64,000 bases of DNA from Ptiloglossa arizonensis (taxonomy: Eukaryota; Arthropoda; Insecta; Hymenoptera; Colletidae): contig NC_135048.1 of assembly GCF_051014685.1 (NCBI RefSeq), positions 22,772,543 to 22,836,542 of the forward strand, written 5' to 3'. Below are positions 22,796 to 35,235 of this stretch, in pieces (positions within the stretch are counted from its first letter, which is position 1; every line of letters starts with the position of its first letter). The notes under the pieces are model-generated. The model saw nothing but the letters and a program-made list of their open reading frames with translations, searched no databases and was not told the DNA's origin. The position numbers and the translations under genes are program-made.

Positions 22796-24489
22796 GCAAG
22801 TCTTTTAAGATTTTTGGAGCCTAGTGTACGCGAGCCACCGAATTTCGCGGAAATTCCGTGCCAAATAATCGGATCCTTAATTGAATATTCGAAATTGCAT
22901 CTGGTGGGCAGCATTTGGCGGTTTGAATGCAAATGAATTAAAATTTAAACGATTGCCGTTTTCCGTTAAATAGCGCCCCGTTTGTCCTTGTTTACGTTTG
23001 TTTGTCAAACCGAACGACGGTGTACGGGTTCACGGGCGTCGTTTCGCGATCGTGCGTCTCTCTTGTACGACGCCTCGCCGGCGTCCCGTATTTGCAGCAC
23101 AGTTTCACCGATCGTTAAAATTAAATGCGGCGCTCTTTGTAACGGAGACGACCGCCCCGCTTAATGATATCGCGCCGCCCGTAATGGAAAACTGTGCGTA
23201 AAATTTATCGTTGGCTCGCAATTACAGACAGCCGACAAAATAACCTGTAATATAGTAATAAAAATAAACGAGTGGCTGTGGCGTTCGGCCCGAATAAACT
23301 GCGACGAAATCGTCGAGCAACTTGTTGAACCCTTCCGAGAATTAAAATACGTGTTTCGTGGACGTGGAAATGTTCTTCGATGTTTAATCTCTGTCAGAAA
23401 ACATTACAAAGGGAAACTTAGGCTCTCGCGAAAATTCGGGAACCTTCTTTTTTCTTTTCTCCCCTCTGCGAAACGATGGAACACGATCGTCGAGTTTCCT
23501 TTTGTTTTGTTTTATTTTTATATTAAAGATAGAAAAATTATTTTTCTTTTACTCGTGAATATCATTGGATGGTTTCACGTACGGTTTTTATTTTGTAGTT
23601 AAAGTTGTAAAATGAATGCAATTTATTTATTTATTTTTTTTTTTTTGAGGGTGATTGTCTTCAAGAACAATTGGATAGATATTTAATTTATGATACAAAT
23701 AATCAAATAACGGTTAAATTATTGAATCGAGTTGCTCATAGTACCGAACAAGAGAAACCCTACAGGGAATTATTTTATTTTTATTGTTCGTGCTTATGTA
23801 AATATATTAAACTTCTGCTGACTATTTGAATTATTGTTTCACGATGTATATTGATTTTGAAATTTTCACGATGAAGTAGAATAATGAATAAGCTACAATT
23901 GAGTGGAATGTATGATTGATTAATTTCTAGATCCAGTCACACCGACATGGTCGCCAGAATTAAAAAGTTATTCATCGGAGGGGATGGAAAGGTAAAAATT
24001 ATGGTGGTGTAATGTACCTCGTTTCGTCCGAAATGACTCATCGTTCTAAGAGCTGTTGTTAGCTAGTGCACGTCAGCACGATACGTGATGGATGAAATAT
24101 AATGAAATCATAAAAAAAAGTAGAGTGTAAAGATCGTGGCGCACTTAAATGTCACGGAGTTAAGACCCTAGGGACTTTCGAATGGATTCTATATATTTTT
24201 GAACACTGTATACCAGCTATTATACACTAATTACATCAAGAGCATATCAAGAGTTTTCTCAATGACCAAGTGTTTCCAAAATTCTCAAGATAACAAAATA
24301 ATAAAAATAATATTTTCTTACAAACGAATTTGAAATTTCCTCTACTAAAATAAATCATCTCTAGAATAAACGGTTCAAATTAACATATCAATACTACGTA
24401 ACATCTTTTTTTTTTTATTCATTCAGGATTTTCGACATAGGAATAAAAAACCGTCATAACAATAGGAAATTCCATTTAAACAATAGGAC

Positions 24490-24570
24490 AAAATTTAAGA
24501 TGACAGAAAATAATAAGAAAAGGAAATTTCAAAGTCGACTTAAATTTTTCGAAAATTGTTCCAACAATTG
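24490..24570 (+). repeat. Dispersed roughly 75-bp repeat, copy 1
   Basis: The segment from ACAAAATTTAAGA through AAATAATAAGAAAAGGAAAT to AAATTGTTCCAA recurs at about 25410-25486 with few differences. Confidence 0.75.
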
Positions 24571-25060
24571 TCATGAATTTCCTTAACCATAATTTTTACT
24601 CAAAATGGCGATACACTCGTGAAACTCTCTACGTTATCAAGTATCCCATGTGGAAGTACTTCGATCTCCGAAAAATTTTCGTACAGTGTGTATTACAGTT
24701 CCGTGAATTTGTGAGTGTATTTTTACACGAGAGAATCACTATAGGTGTAAGAAAGCTTTTCTTACGGCAGGCGCCTACACTCACGATGGTTGTCCCATGA
24801 AATTACACCGTGAGAAAAATACAGAACAGAAACTGCATCGCTTGAACCAGAGTCGTCTTGACAGTTACCTTTAAAAAGCCATGCAACGTCGATCGATCAA
24901 GTATAGATGATGAGTTTCGTAAATACATTATCGTCATCCTTATCGATAACTTTAATGAACATTGTGAAAGTGAAATTTCACGTTCAATTTTATGCAAAAA
25001 GTGATCAATTGATATAGAACGACTTTCCGGGTGTGTCTGAGCATTACTCGCTAATTCTAC

Positions 25061-25588
25061 TTGAAGCAGTGTTTGTCAACGTTAACGATGGCACAGTATT
25101 ATCTACTTTTAACCGGTTTTAAACGTTCGTGGGACAGAAAGATACACGGAAAACAGATAATATCGTACCAACGGGAATGTTTGCAAAACACCAACGCAAA
25201 TGATAATAATATACAAATAATCGATACGCGAGTTGATCGAATCGTGCTCAATTCCACGTTTACGCGACAAATTTTCACTTTCAATTTTCCATTAAACAAA
25301 GCCTCGTACGAAAGCACTTTAAACCACGTATACGATTCGTTCTCTCACAAAGAATTCATCTCTTTTTCGAGCGCGATACCCGAAATTATTTCCGTCTATT
25401 TAAAAAATAAAACAAAATTTAAGACAGAAAATAATAAGAAAAGGAAATTTCAAAGTCGATTTAAATTTTTCAAAAATTGTTCCAAACGTGTTCTAAAATT
25501 ATTGCAAACCTCCTGCTTCTTATTTTATCATTCTTATAACGAACACATTTCAATCCACAATTACTTAATATTCTGGTCCATCGAGTAG
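25061..25588 (+). CDS. Unrecognised 175-codon frame
   Basis: This is one of the longest frames in the window. The predicted product is lysine/asparagine/phenylalanine-rich with no domain I recognise. Its 3' half contains the second copy of a dispersed repeat also found at 24490, and its 5' half resembles non-coding sequence at 21490-21610. That argues it is repeat-derived AT-rich DNA that happens to be open rather than a gene. No splice or promoter context supports it. Confidence 0.12.
   Translation: MKQCLSTLTMAQYYLLLTGFKRSWDRKIHGKQIISYQRECLQNTNANDNNIQIIDTRVDRIVLNSTFTRQIFTFNFPLNKASYESTLNHVYDSFSHKEFISFSSAIPEIISVYLKNKTKFKTENNKKRKFQSRFKFFKNCSKRVLKLLQTSCFLFYHSYNEHISIHNYLIFWSIE
25410..25486 (+). 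repeat. Dispersed roughly 75-bp repeat, copy 2
   Basis: Matches the 24490-24570 segment (ACAAAATTTAAGACAGAAAA through AAAATTGTTCCAAA) in direct orientation about 0.9 kb away. Confidence 0.75.
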
Positions 25589-27840
25589 TTCGGATAACAT
25601 CATATTGTATAACAATCGAGCTTAACGATCTATATTTGTTTCCGACACGAACGTTCGAGCAGGAATTATTATTAACGAAACTGTTGCGCATTTTCCAGGA
25701 TCACCGAACAAACGATACTCGCGTTCTCGCATGGGGAATCTTCTTTTAAAAGGAAAGTCCGCCATCTTTTTCTCTCGAGATGCGCGTCACGTCGTGGAAG
25801 ACGTTAACCGAAATGCGGCACACTTTTCAAGGCTGTACAATTCCCGGAATTACCATATTCCGGAATATAAAAACTCGATAGAAACGCTCGCGTAAAAATA
25901 TATTCCCGTTGGAATGTTCGCTTGGATGTAATTGCTGCTGACTTTCTGTTGTTTAAATTCCCGTGAAAATAACGCGTTGGCGGTTAAAATTAAGAACGCT
26001 TCTTCTGTCCGCTAATGTAACGAAGGAGGCTAATAAAAAGCAGAAAATTAGATCAGACGACGTTTCTTAATTATCATCGAGCGGCTCTCCCGAGAACCGT
26101 GTAAACAATTTGCATATCTGTCGTCGAAATGCAATTTCGTTTCTTGGATTCGCACGATCAAAGGGTGACGAACGTACGGGCGTATTTCTATGAACTCCCA
26201 TCGCGTGTTTCCTGGGTTAATTACGTGTCTTTAGTATCGTGGCCTTTATTCTATTTTTTTTTTCTTTCTTTTTTTTTCTTTTTTTTTTTCTCGAAAGCCT
26301 ACGTAACGTTCCAGGGGATACGGAACATTGAGAATATTTTCGTCCGGGTGGTGCTTAAATATCGTGATAAATTTGCATTAGCCAAGCCTATAGTTTATAA
26401 ACGTAATTGCCTCGGGAGACTTAATACTTTCACTCACGCTACGATAATGACGTATAGAGTGCTAAGTATACGTTAATAGGCGTATTTTCGCGTCACGATA
26501 AAGTATAAAGCAAACACGACACTGCAGTAACAAAGGAATTGACTTTCGGTTGTAAACACACATCGCTGTCATAAGTGTTTCTTTTTTTTTCTCTCTCGAC
26601 GCAAAAACGAATTTTCGAAACACGTTTCTCTCGTCATTTATTAACACTGTACCAGTCGACATGACAAGGTGAACAATGACCGATAAATGATCCGGCAGCA
26701 ACGACGGAATTATAATAAATAAAAGTGAAATTTAAGGAAACGGGGAACTTGTATTTTTAACGAAAATATATCGAGGAATATAAAAGGAATCGATTCTAGG
26801 AAAGTTAATTTCATCCCTCGAAAATAGTAATTTTATCCATAAATTTCGCGTTCGAATAACGGTACACTTTTATCACCGAATTTATCGAACGGGAAAATGA
26901 ATGGCAAACGTTATTACCTGATACGCAAACCTGAAAAACAATTTCGCTGCTTGGATGTTTGCGCAAACGTATTCGAAACGATTAAAAGAATCATTAGCAG
27001 TGATCCCGTGAATAGCGACTTCATTAATCCATATTTAAAAGGAATACGTACTTTTTCGTCGCGCTCGTATCTATCGACAGCGTAAAATTGAAAAATAATT
27101 TTTCTTTGTTACCGTTTAATCGAAACCTCTGTATCTCGTTCTCAAACTTCCAGACCATTTCAAGAGTCTGAAGAATACGATATATTATACATAGTTGATC
27201 AAAGAACATTTATAATAAATTCGAAACAGAACGTAGATTACGTATATTGGAACATTCCTTGTACGAATGATAGAAATCAGTAATTAAATTTTTCACGATG
27301 TTCGACTGTATGAATGATTGAATAGGAAAGTATATAATGGAAAATTGAGCTTAAAATATCAAAATACCTCGTGAAATTTGTTCGATGAGTGCCAACGTTA
27401 CGTTTTATTTGCTCTGTCTATATTTTCACGCCTTTGCGAGCGAACAGGAACGATCCAGACGAAATCTAGATTGAAAACGACCCGCTGCCACCAGCCTCGT
27501 AAGCACTTCGCTGGATTCACTTATACTCGACGGTTTTCAGTCGTGAGAAGTTCGAAAAGTCTCTGGACGTTTGAAACAGTTCCGCGGTCAGCTTCAAAAG
27601 TGAAATTGTATAAAACTCGCAACTCGATAACTTTGCCCACGTGACTCGACGATCGTCCACTCGGTTTTCACTCGACGAGACGCTTACGAAGTTCCAATTT
27701 TTCAACGGGCGGGCTTTTCGTCTTCCGATTTTCGAATTTCAACGTTCGGAGCTGGAGAAACGCTTACGCGACAAAAGTTCATTGAGTGATGTCTACGAAC
27801 AGAAAAATAAATGTAACGACTGTCGATTGATGTTACAGTT

Positions 27841-28672
27841 GAGTTTGCTCCGAAGACGATTAAGTATTGTATTCTTTTCTCTATTGGTATCCATAAAATA
27901 AATGAGCAGAATAATACGTTTGTATAGTTTTCACGAAGTAGCGTTCTTTTCGTTTTCCATATTTCAGTTTCTATACAAATGTATAGTACGTAAGTGAAAA
28001 GATTGCATTTGAGGTTACGAGTTTGCTCCGAAGACGATTAAGTATTGTATTCTTCTCTCTATTGGAGTCTTCAAAATAAACGAGCAGAATAATACGTTTG
28101 TATAATTTTCACGCTGTAGCGTTCTTTTCGTTTTCCATATTTCAGCTTGTATACAATTGTATAGTACGTAAGTGAAAAGATTGCATTTGAGGTTACGAGT
28201 TTGCTCCGAAGACGATTAAGTATTGTATTCTTTTCTCTATTGGTATCCATAAAATAAATGAGCAGAATAATACGTTTGTATAGTTTTCACGAAGTAGCGT
28301 TCTTTTCGTTTTCCATATTTCAGTTTCTATACAAATGTATAGTACGTAAGTGAAAAGATTGCATTTGAGGTTACGAGTTTGCTCCGAAGACGATTAAGTA
28401 TTGTATTCTTCTCTCTATTGGAGTCTTCAAAATAAACGAGCAGAATAATACGTTTGTATAATTTCCACGAAGTAGCGTTCTTCTCGTTTTCAATATTTCA
28501 GTTTCTATACAAATGTATAGTACGTAAGTGAAAAGATTGCATTTGAGGTTACGAGTTTGCTCCGAAGACGATTAAGTATTGTATTCTTCTCTCTATTGGT
28601 GTCTTCAAAATAAACGAGCAGAATAATACAAATGTATAGTACGTGAATGAAAAGATTGCATTTGAGGTTACG
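27841..28672. repeat. 178-bp tandem repeat, 4.7 copies
   Basis: Units start with GAGTTTGCTCCGAAGACGAT at 27841, 28019, 28197, 28375 and 28553, exactly 178 bases apart. Each ends GATTGCATTTGAGGTTAC. The last copy lacks about 58 internal bases. Copies 1 and 3 share TCTATTGGTATCCATAAAAT, while copies 2, 4 and 5 carry a variant (GGAGTCTTCAAAAT or GGTGTCTTCAAAAT), suggesting duplication of a two-unit block. Confidence 0.95.
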
Positions 28673-29389
28673 GTGGGTCGCATTCGTTAGGTAGTCATCT
28701 TGGTTGGTATATTATAACCATACATGATGGTTATACACAGATCATTGACTCCAAATGCAATCTTCTCGCGTGCGTATTATATATTTACGTGCAAGATAAA
28801 ATACGGAGAACTTTATAGACGGCTGTTTAGTACGAAATTTTGTTATTTCAAAATCTATTGCACATCGACGAACGTAACTTTTAAATACGTAAAATTATTT
28901 TCTACAAAATGTTCGTACACAAATTGTTCGAGCAGAAAATTAATAACACAAATTCAAGTTAATTGTTCGAGGCATGAATTTTAATATCGTCTTTAAATAA
29001 ACGAAGTGTGTATAAGTGCTATATTTAACGTTTTTCGTTACAATAATTGTCTTCGGAATAGTATAGTACAATGTATTTTTCGCTAAGAACGTATAATTTA
29101 TTTAAAACGAGACTAATATAGAACACAGTAAAAGCAGGAAAGCTTTCAAGTGAAGTGGCAGTTGCGAAATTGTCACTTGAAAGCGTTGATTACTGTACTT
29201 TTAAGTTTTGTAGACTGGTCAGACAAGAGTAATTTGATGTGTGACATTTTTCCCGAAACAAGAATAACCAGAACCATTTGTATCTCGGTTACAGTTCAAA
29301 ATAAATGTCTCACCGTCCTCGTAACAATTAACGTCACTGTCTTTCTCAATGTGTAACTAGACGTTTGCACAAAAATACTAAATATATCC
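28673..29389. other. Non-coding spacer
   Basis: AT-rich DNA between two tandem repeats. A single GGTCAGACAAG string at about 29218 matches the core of the fold-back element at 13.8-13.95 kb. No gene seen. Confidence 0.5.
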
Positions 29390-29990
29390 AATTTCCTCCA
29401 TATTTAACTCCTAAACAAATCTAATATCCTTTCAACGTACTCCGAGTGTCTTATAAATTAAAAAAAAAAATTACATCCCATTTCTTTATACACATTCTGC
29501 TTACATTTACAATACGATGTTATTTCATGTTCTTACAGATACTTGTCAATATTTCAAAATCATATCTAAATAAAAAGAAAATTCCTCAATAGACTCTTCA
29601 GTGTCTTTATATTTATTTTATAACGAGTTTAATTTCTCCTGTAGTTTTAATCTCTCTCGAAGCTGTCCACGACCAATTTTTCCTGAAGAGAAGAAATATG
29701 TCCAATTTCCTCCATATTTAACTCCAAAACAAATCCAATATCCTCTTAACGTACTTCGAGTGTCTTATAAATTAAAAAAAAAAAAAATTATATCCTATTT
29801 CTTTATACACATTCTGCTTACATTTACGATACGATGTTATTTCATGTTCTTACAGATACTCGTCAATATTTCAAAATAATATCTAAATAAAAAAACAAAC
29901 TCCTCAATAGACTCTTCAGTGTCTTTATATTTATTTTATAACGAATTTAATTTCTCCTGTAGTTTTAATCTCTCTCAAAGCTGTCCACGA
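29390..29990. repeat. About 304-bp duplication, two copies
   Basis: Copies at about 29390-29672 and 29694-29990 share AATTTCCTCCATATTTAACT, TTATTTCATGTTCTTACAGA, AGACTCTTCAGTGTCTTTAT and AGCTGTCCACGA. They differ by scattered substitutions and by the length of an A run. Confidence 0.9.
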
Positions 29991-30161
29991 AATCGCAATT
30001 AAAATCGCGTACTCCCCGAAACTTTCGGCACAGTTCGGTGTACACGTGTGACACATTTCACACGTATCCGTGTTCAAAGTTCCTCCCCAATTTTTATCAA
30101 ATTTTTACACGGCAAGCCGCGAACGCGTTAAACGCAGCCCGAGCGTACCGCGGTCGCTAAT

Positions 30162-30260
30162 ATGGACACAGACCGGAGACAAGAGGAATTAATGTATCGC
30201 TCGAGCGGGTCGATTCTAAAATCTGGAAAACCAAAAACGTGGATAATAATCCTTTCGACG
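30162..30260 (+). CDS. Weak candidate first coding exon
   Basis: ATG opens a hydrophilic 33-codon frame (MDTDRRQEELMYRSSGSILK onward) that ends exactly before a strong GTGAGT donor at 30261 in phase 0. The surrounding sequence is locally GC-richer. There is no partner exon that I could identify and no recognisable family, so this may be coincidence. Confidence 0.12.
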
Positions 30261-31434
30261 GTGAGTAACGTTACGCGCCCGGTCCGTGCAACGAAAACGG
30301 TCAGAATCCACGCGTGGGTCCATCGTCGCTTTCCAAATAACTGCGACGTATTAAGCTAATTCGTAGTATCCAGGTGCTTAGCAATTTTAACAGTGATTTA
30401 TTCCGTAACTCGCGAATCCAGTTACACCGACATTCCAAAACCTCCGTCGTCCTCGGATTTCAGGGTACCGGAGTTACCCAGCAATTTCCGAATCTAGTTA
30501 CTCGAAAGCCCCCGCGGACGAAATTATTTCGCAATTTAAGAACCCGGTTACGCGGACATTTTCCAGGACGCCCGGTTATCGCGGAATTATTGCAAAAAGG
30601 AGGAGAAAAAAAAAAGGAAGAAGCAACAGAGAGAGAGAGAGATAGAAAAAGAGAGACTTGTCTCGGTCTAGATAAAGTCCCCATGAGTTACGATGTCCTT
30701 GTACTGGTACACTGGTACGATAATACGACAGCACTTGGGATACGTGATATTGCGCGCTCGTAAAAGAAAAACGAAAAAAAAGGAAAAGGGAAAGAAAAAA
30801 AAGAAAAAAAGAAAACGCTGTCGTAAAACTGGCACGAATCAGTTTGTTCTTTCGCTCGGTCGTCGAATGTCCCGCTATCGAGATACACTCGTACGGCTAC
30901 GTTCGATGTATGTATAATAAACACGCATCGACGTACGATCCACTCGTGGCCATTTATTGTTGTTTAAGTTAAACGTGTTTCTGGCGAAGCCTGGAATATA
31001 AATTTCGAGATATTCTGAAAAGAACGGGGAGAATATCGAGGGAAGTATTTTCGTTTGTCGAGCGGTCATATTTATATTTATTTGGTAGCAATTTAAATAT
31101 AGTCGCATTGCGAACACGGTCGACCTCGATAAAGACGATTGATTGGTTAGATACGAACGATGTTCAAAGTAAGTATTCTTCGGTGTGTGTAATCAAAATT
31201 AAATATGAAAAATATAAATGTAATAAAGTGCACGCAAGGGGTCGTTTGTTAGTTTCTACTTACTTGGTCTTTTTACGTATATTTTATTATATTTCTACTT
31301 TTCGTGTTCGAGTTTTATAGACATATGTTTCTTAAAGAAAGAACAAAGCTTCGGTACCGATACTTTGAAATGTACAGTTCGAATATTGCTCCTGTTGGAC
31401 TAATTTGTCATCTTTATTCTGATCAAAACATATA

Positions 31435-31565
31435 TTAGGTTGTTCGAAAAGTTATTTAATTTTTTTTGGTGAAAATGAAACACGATTTTTTTAGAGTGTA
31501 TAAACCTTTTGTTAAATTATGTATTCTCCATTTTGGAAAACGAAATCACTTCCCGAACAACCTAA
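31435..31565. mobile_element. Mariner-type MITE with TA target site
   Basis: A 131-base element begins TTAGGTTGTTCGAAAAGT and ends ACTTCCCGAACAACCTAA. The ends are 18-base inverted repeats with two mismatches, flanked on both sides by TA (31433-31434 and 31566-31567), the mariner target duplication. TTAGGTTG ends are typical of insect mariners. The inside (GGTGAAAATGAAACACG, TTTTTTAGAGTGTATAAA) has no transposase frame, so it is an internally deleted, non-autonomous copy. Confidence 0.85.
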
Positions 31566-34008
31566 TATGTAAAAAAATTTTTTTTGGAAGAACCTATTTT
31601 TATTTTTGTTCTTGCATTATTGTTCATGGAATTCTGAAGACGATTTCGAAGGTGAATATTCACTCGTATAACAATTGCACTTGTATCGTGTTACAATGAA
31701 ACTTTTTAAACGATTCTACAGTAAATTTTATCCACGAACATGTTTCAAATTGAAAATGACTATCTCGCGTTGTACTTGTGATTTACGCTTTGATTACATT
31801 TGTTCATTGGGTTTTGAGTTTGAAAATTCGGTTACACCTCTGCGCCGCAGAGACGGAGCAAATTTAGATGCGACCGAGACTGAGAAACACACAAATTTCC
31901 GTGACCTTCTAGTTTCACACAGTGAATCTCTGTAAATCCATTTAAGTTGCAACCGTGTGTGAACGCTTTCTACGTCAAACTGATCCGAACTAGAAGTTAA
32001 TGTAATTTTAATTTTCGAACGTGCATCATTCGATGACATTTCTATACGTCGAAATATTATTCGTATCGTGCTCGATACAAAATGATATAATAATCGCGCA
32101 ATAATTATCAATGCTCCTTATTATATTCTGTATAATTATTCTTGATTTCAATACAGCGTTGGATACTCTTTTAAAGTCAAAATAAATTGTATCTTCTCGA
32201 ATGAGAAATTTAAAAAATTAATAATATAACGTTCTCTGACATAACTTATTTATTTATTTGACGTAATGATCCAAGACATGTAAGAAATAATTTATTACCA
32301 TTTCTTCGCGTTTATACTTTTGCACAATTCTAGTTAAGAAACTGGATTCATCGAAGAGTTTATCCATTCGTGAATTATATTACCAATTCTTTTAAAAGCC
32401 TCAAGAAATTCTTTTTAACCGAGGGATTTAATGTTACACTTTTTATACGTTTCATTTATTCAACGTCTTTACCGCAAGAAATTTCTAACGTTGGACGTAG
32501 AGGGTAAACATTCGTTTGCCGTGAGAAATGAGATACATAAAGATAAAGCGTGCAAAGGAGGCGAGGTGCAGCTGAATCGCTGGTTCTAAACTTAACCTCA
32601 AATCAACTGCAAACACTGATTATTAGCGTCACGACACGTCTGGCTCGGTTTTTATAGATTCGTGTTACATTCATTCTGGATTGAATATATTTCTCAAAAT
32701 AGTTGACACATTGAAAATTTCAACGATATTGTTCAAGAAAATTTGTCACGTAAGGTCCCTTTTAATTAATAATTTTTATAGACGCTCGAAAATTGAAGAT
32801 AAGCAAACACGACGTGTTTAATAATAATATTGATGAAATAAACATCACAGTATGGTGTATCATTATTGGTTATAAATACATACACAGGGTGTGAATTTAG
32901 TATAAACGATTTTTTGTCGCCTAATTACTGTTTCTTTCCTTGTATTTAATATTTTAAATAGCCTTCCCTTGAAGAAGTTGTCTACTCGAAAATATTTTAA
33001 TTCAAACGGGACAAATATTTTAAGAAATCTACGATTAACAAAATAGAATGTTTTAATATCAATAATGAAGATTGTAATCGTTTATCTACGAATTTCTTTT
33101 TTTTTTCTATTAAATATAATCGCCCATAGTTTTAATTTAAATTACGATGCAAAACATCGGTGGTAAACGATTTGACCCAGAAAATTATTCCACGTTTATT
33201 TGTAAATATTACAGGACAGAAAGCAATTCGTTAAGCGAAATCTGGAACACGAAAATTCAATTATAAATACGAACAATGAGATAACAAATTCGAACCCCCG
33301 TAAATTTCTACGAATTTAAATATTCAAAGTATTTTTCATACTTCTTGACACCGTTCGCTGGACAACGAGGAAGCCAAGCATTTTCAATATTTTTCTACTC
33401 GGTGAACTTGTTTTCTAGTAACAATTTCGAAACTGGGATCGACTGTCCCCTAAACAAGAAACTTGTAAACCCGTATTCGTTGCGCTTGCTCTGTAACATT
33501 TAACCATCGAGTGTATTCATAAATTTCAGTCCGTTATTTTCGGCTCACCCTCTATAACTGGTTCGTATATTTTCCATGCGTCGTGTATTATCGCAGGACG
33601 TTTATAACGATACGTGTATGGCTGGCGACAAATTATTTATGGACAGGTCACAATGAGTATCGTGCGTTAGCTGGATAAAATATGCAGCACAGAATATTTT
33701 AGCCAGACATCAAATTTTCATATACGAGACCACCGATTAATTAAAACATGGAGTCAGGGTTCTCCAACTTTCGAAAGATCGTATGTGTAACTTTTCCAGG
33801 TTTGTCAAAGGATCGTATGACACACCAATACCGACACATTACTGTCATCTATAGAGAACACCAATGCTCGTACAATGGATCATTATAGTCAAGGTCGACT
33901 ATACCTTAAAATGATCAGCTACACATTTCGCGAATTTGTTTTCAATTCCTCATTACCAACCAAAACATCGAAATACTTGCGCCATCGCTTTGAAATTTCA
34001 CCGATTAA

Positions 34009-34180
34009 TGCATGTAATGCGAGACTCGCTCGCTGTTGCTCTGTCTCTCTCGCTCTCCTTACGCTCCGTTCACTTTTCTCCTCAAACGATACTCTCAGGC
34101 TTCGCTCAGGATGAAAACTCTAATATTGTCTCACTTTCGAGCAAACTGCTCGCGATCTTGTCGCTTGAAAGCGGGGATTC
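34009..34180 (+). repeat. Dispersed CT-rich repeat, copy 2
   Basis: TGCATGTAATGCGAGACTCG, then TTGCTCTGTCTCTCTCGCTC, CCGTTCACTTTTCTCC and TTGAAAGCGGGG. It leads straight into the 182-bp tandem array whose units also begin CTTGAAAGCGGGG. Confidence 0.7.
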
Positions 34181-34680
34181 ACTCTACCCCTAAATTGTTG
34201 CATCGCTTCGAAGTTTAAAATTAACCAGGCTGTTAGTGCAGCGTCCTAATACGTTTGTTCGAGCACTGTCGACTTCAGGAGAATCGTGATAATCTTCAAC
34301 TCAAAATTTCGAGCGTTTTCATCCCACGTAACAGCATTGTATATTCTTGAAAGCGGGGATTCACTCTACCCCTAAATTGTTCCATCGCTTCGAAGTTTAA
34401 AATTAACCAGGCTGTTAGTGCAACGTCCTGATACATTTCTTCGAGCACTGTCGACTTCAGGAGAATCGTGATAATCTTCAACTCAAAATTTCGAGCGTTT
34501 CCATCCCACGTAACAGCATTGTATATTCTTGAAAGCGGGGATTGACTATATCCCTAAATTGTTTCATCGCTTTGAAGTTCAAAATTAACCAAGCTGTTAG
34601 TGCAACTTCTCCCACGTTTCTTCGAGCACTGTCGACTGAACTAAAAATTTCGAACGTTTTCATCCCACGTGACTGCATAA
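34164..34680. repeat. 182-bp tandem repeat, three copies
   Basis: Units start CTTGAAAGCGGGGATTCACT at 34164 and 34346, and in variant form (GATTGACT) at 34528. They contain AAATTAACCAGGCTGTTAGT, GAGCACTGTCGACTTCAGGA and CATCCCACGTAACAGCATTG. The third copy has a deletion of the GAGAATCGTGATAATCTTCA block. Confidence 0.92.
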
Positions 34681-34749
34681 TAATTCGCTTCTCGGCGTCG
34701 TTTGATATTATTCTCTCCCGAACGCGAGACCTCGCAACAGGCAACACTT

Positions 34750-35235
34750 AAATCAACCGAGAGAATCGTGCCCCGACGAATCTGCCATTTCACGCACGCG
34801 GAAAGTTATAAATGTCACGGCAGTTAAATCCGTTGCCCTTGTAGGTCGAAATATTATCCCGGTCGCGTGAAAATATTCCCGGGCAGCTGCACGTAGAAGA
34901 AAGCCACCGCGAGTGCCAGCCATCTTTGCCCGAGCACGTGTGGAGGCGCGACATGTCGGGGCTGTTACGTGGAGCCAGCACGCGAAAATTGCTTTCGTAC
35001 GATGGGAAAATTGAACGCGTAAGCTGGCCCGCTCCATTGCGCTGCTGTGCTCTTTTTGCGTCGCTTCTTCCTCGACCGATGATAATTAAAGTTGGCTGCG
35101 CCCTCGCGAAGAAACGAGTTCGAAAACAACGATTCAGCTCACCCCTCCCTGCCCCTCCTCTCTCTTGCACGTTTTACCATCGTGTATTTCGCTTCTCGCT
35201 GAGAAGGGACCTCTATGCACCGAAGACTTTTTGAT
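34750..35235. other. GC-richer block, possible regulatory region
   Basis: Frames are open on both strands because of base composition. Sequence such as GAGCACGTGTGGAGGCGCG and CAGCTCACCCCTCCCTGCC is unlike the flanks. No recognisable protein, and no proven promoter element. It could be a 5' exon or promoter. Confidence 0.25.

Larger units (their letters stand above)
22796..27840. other. Non-coding DNA, no recognised gene
   Basis: About 5 kb of AT-rich sequence. The T-rich stretch at 26255-26292 is a simple repeat. One 175-codon frame (25061-25588) is annotated separately; nothing else has coding character. Confidence 0.5.
29991..33990. other. Non-coding DNA, no recognised gene
   Basis: About 4 kb with a purine-rich simple-sequence stretch at about 30598-30655 and 30768-30816, a MITE at 31435 and one weak exon candidate at 30162. 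The remainder is AT-rich with no supported feature. Confidence 0.5.
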
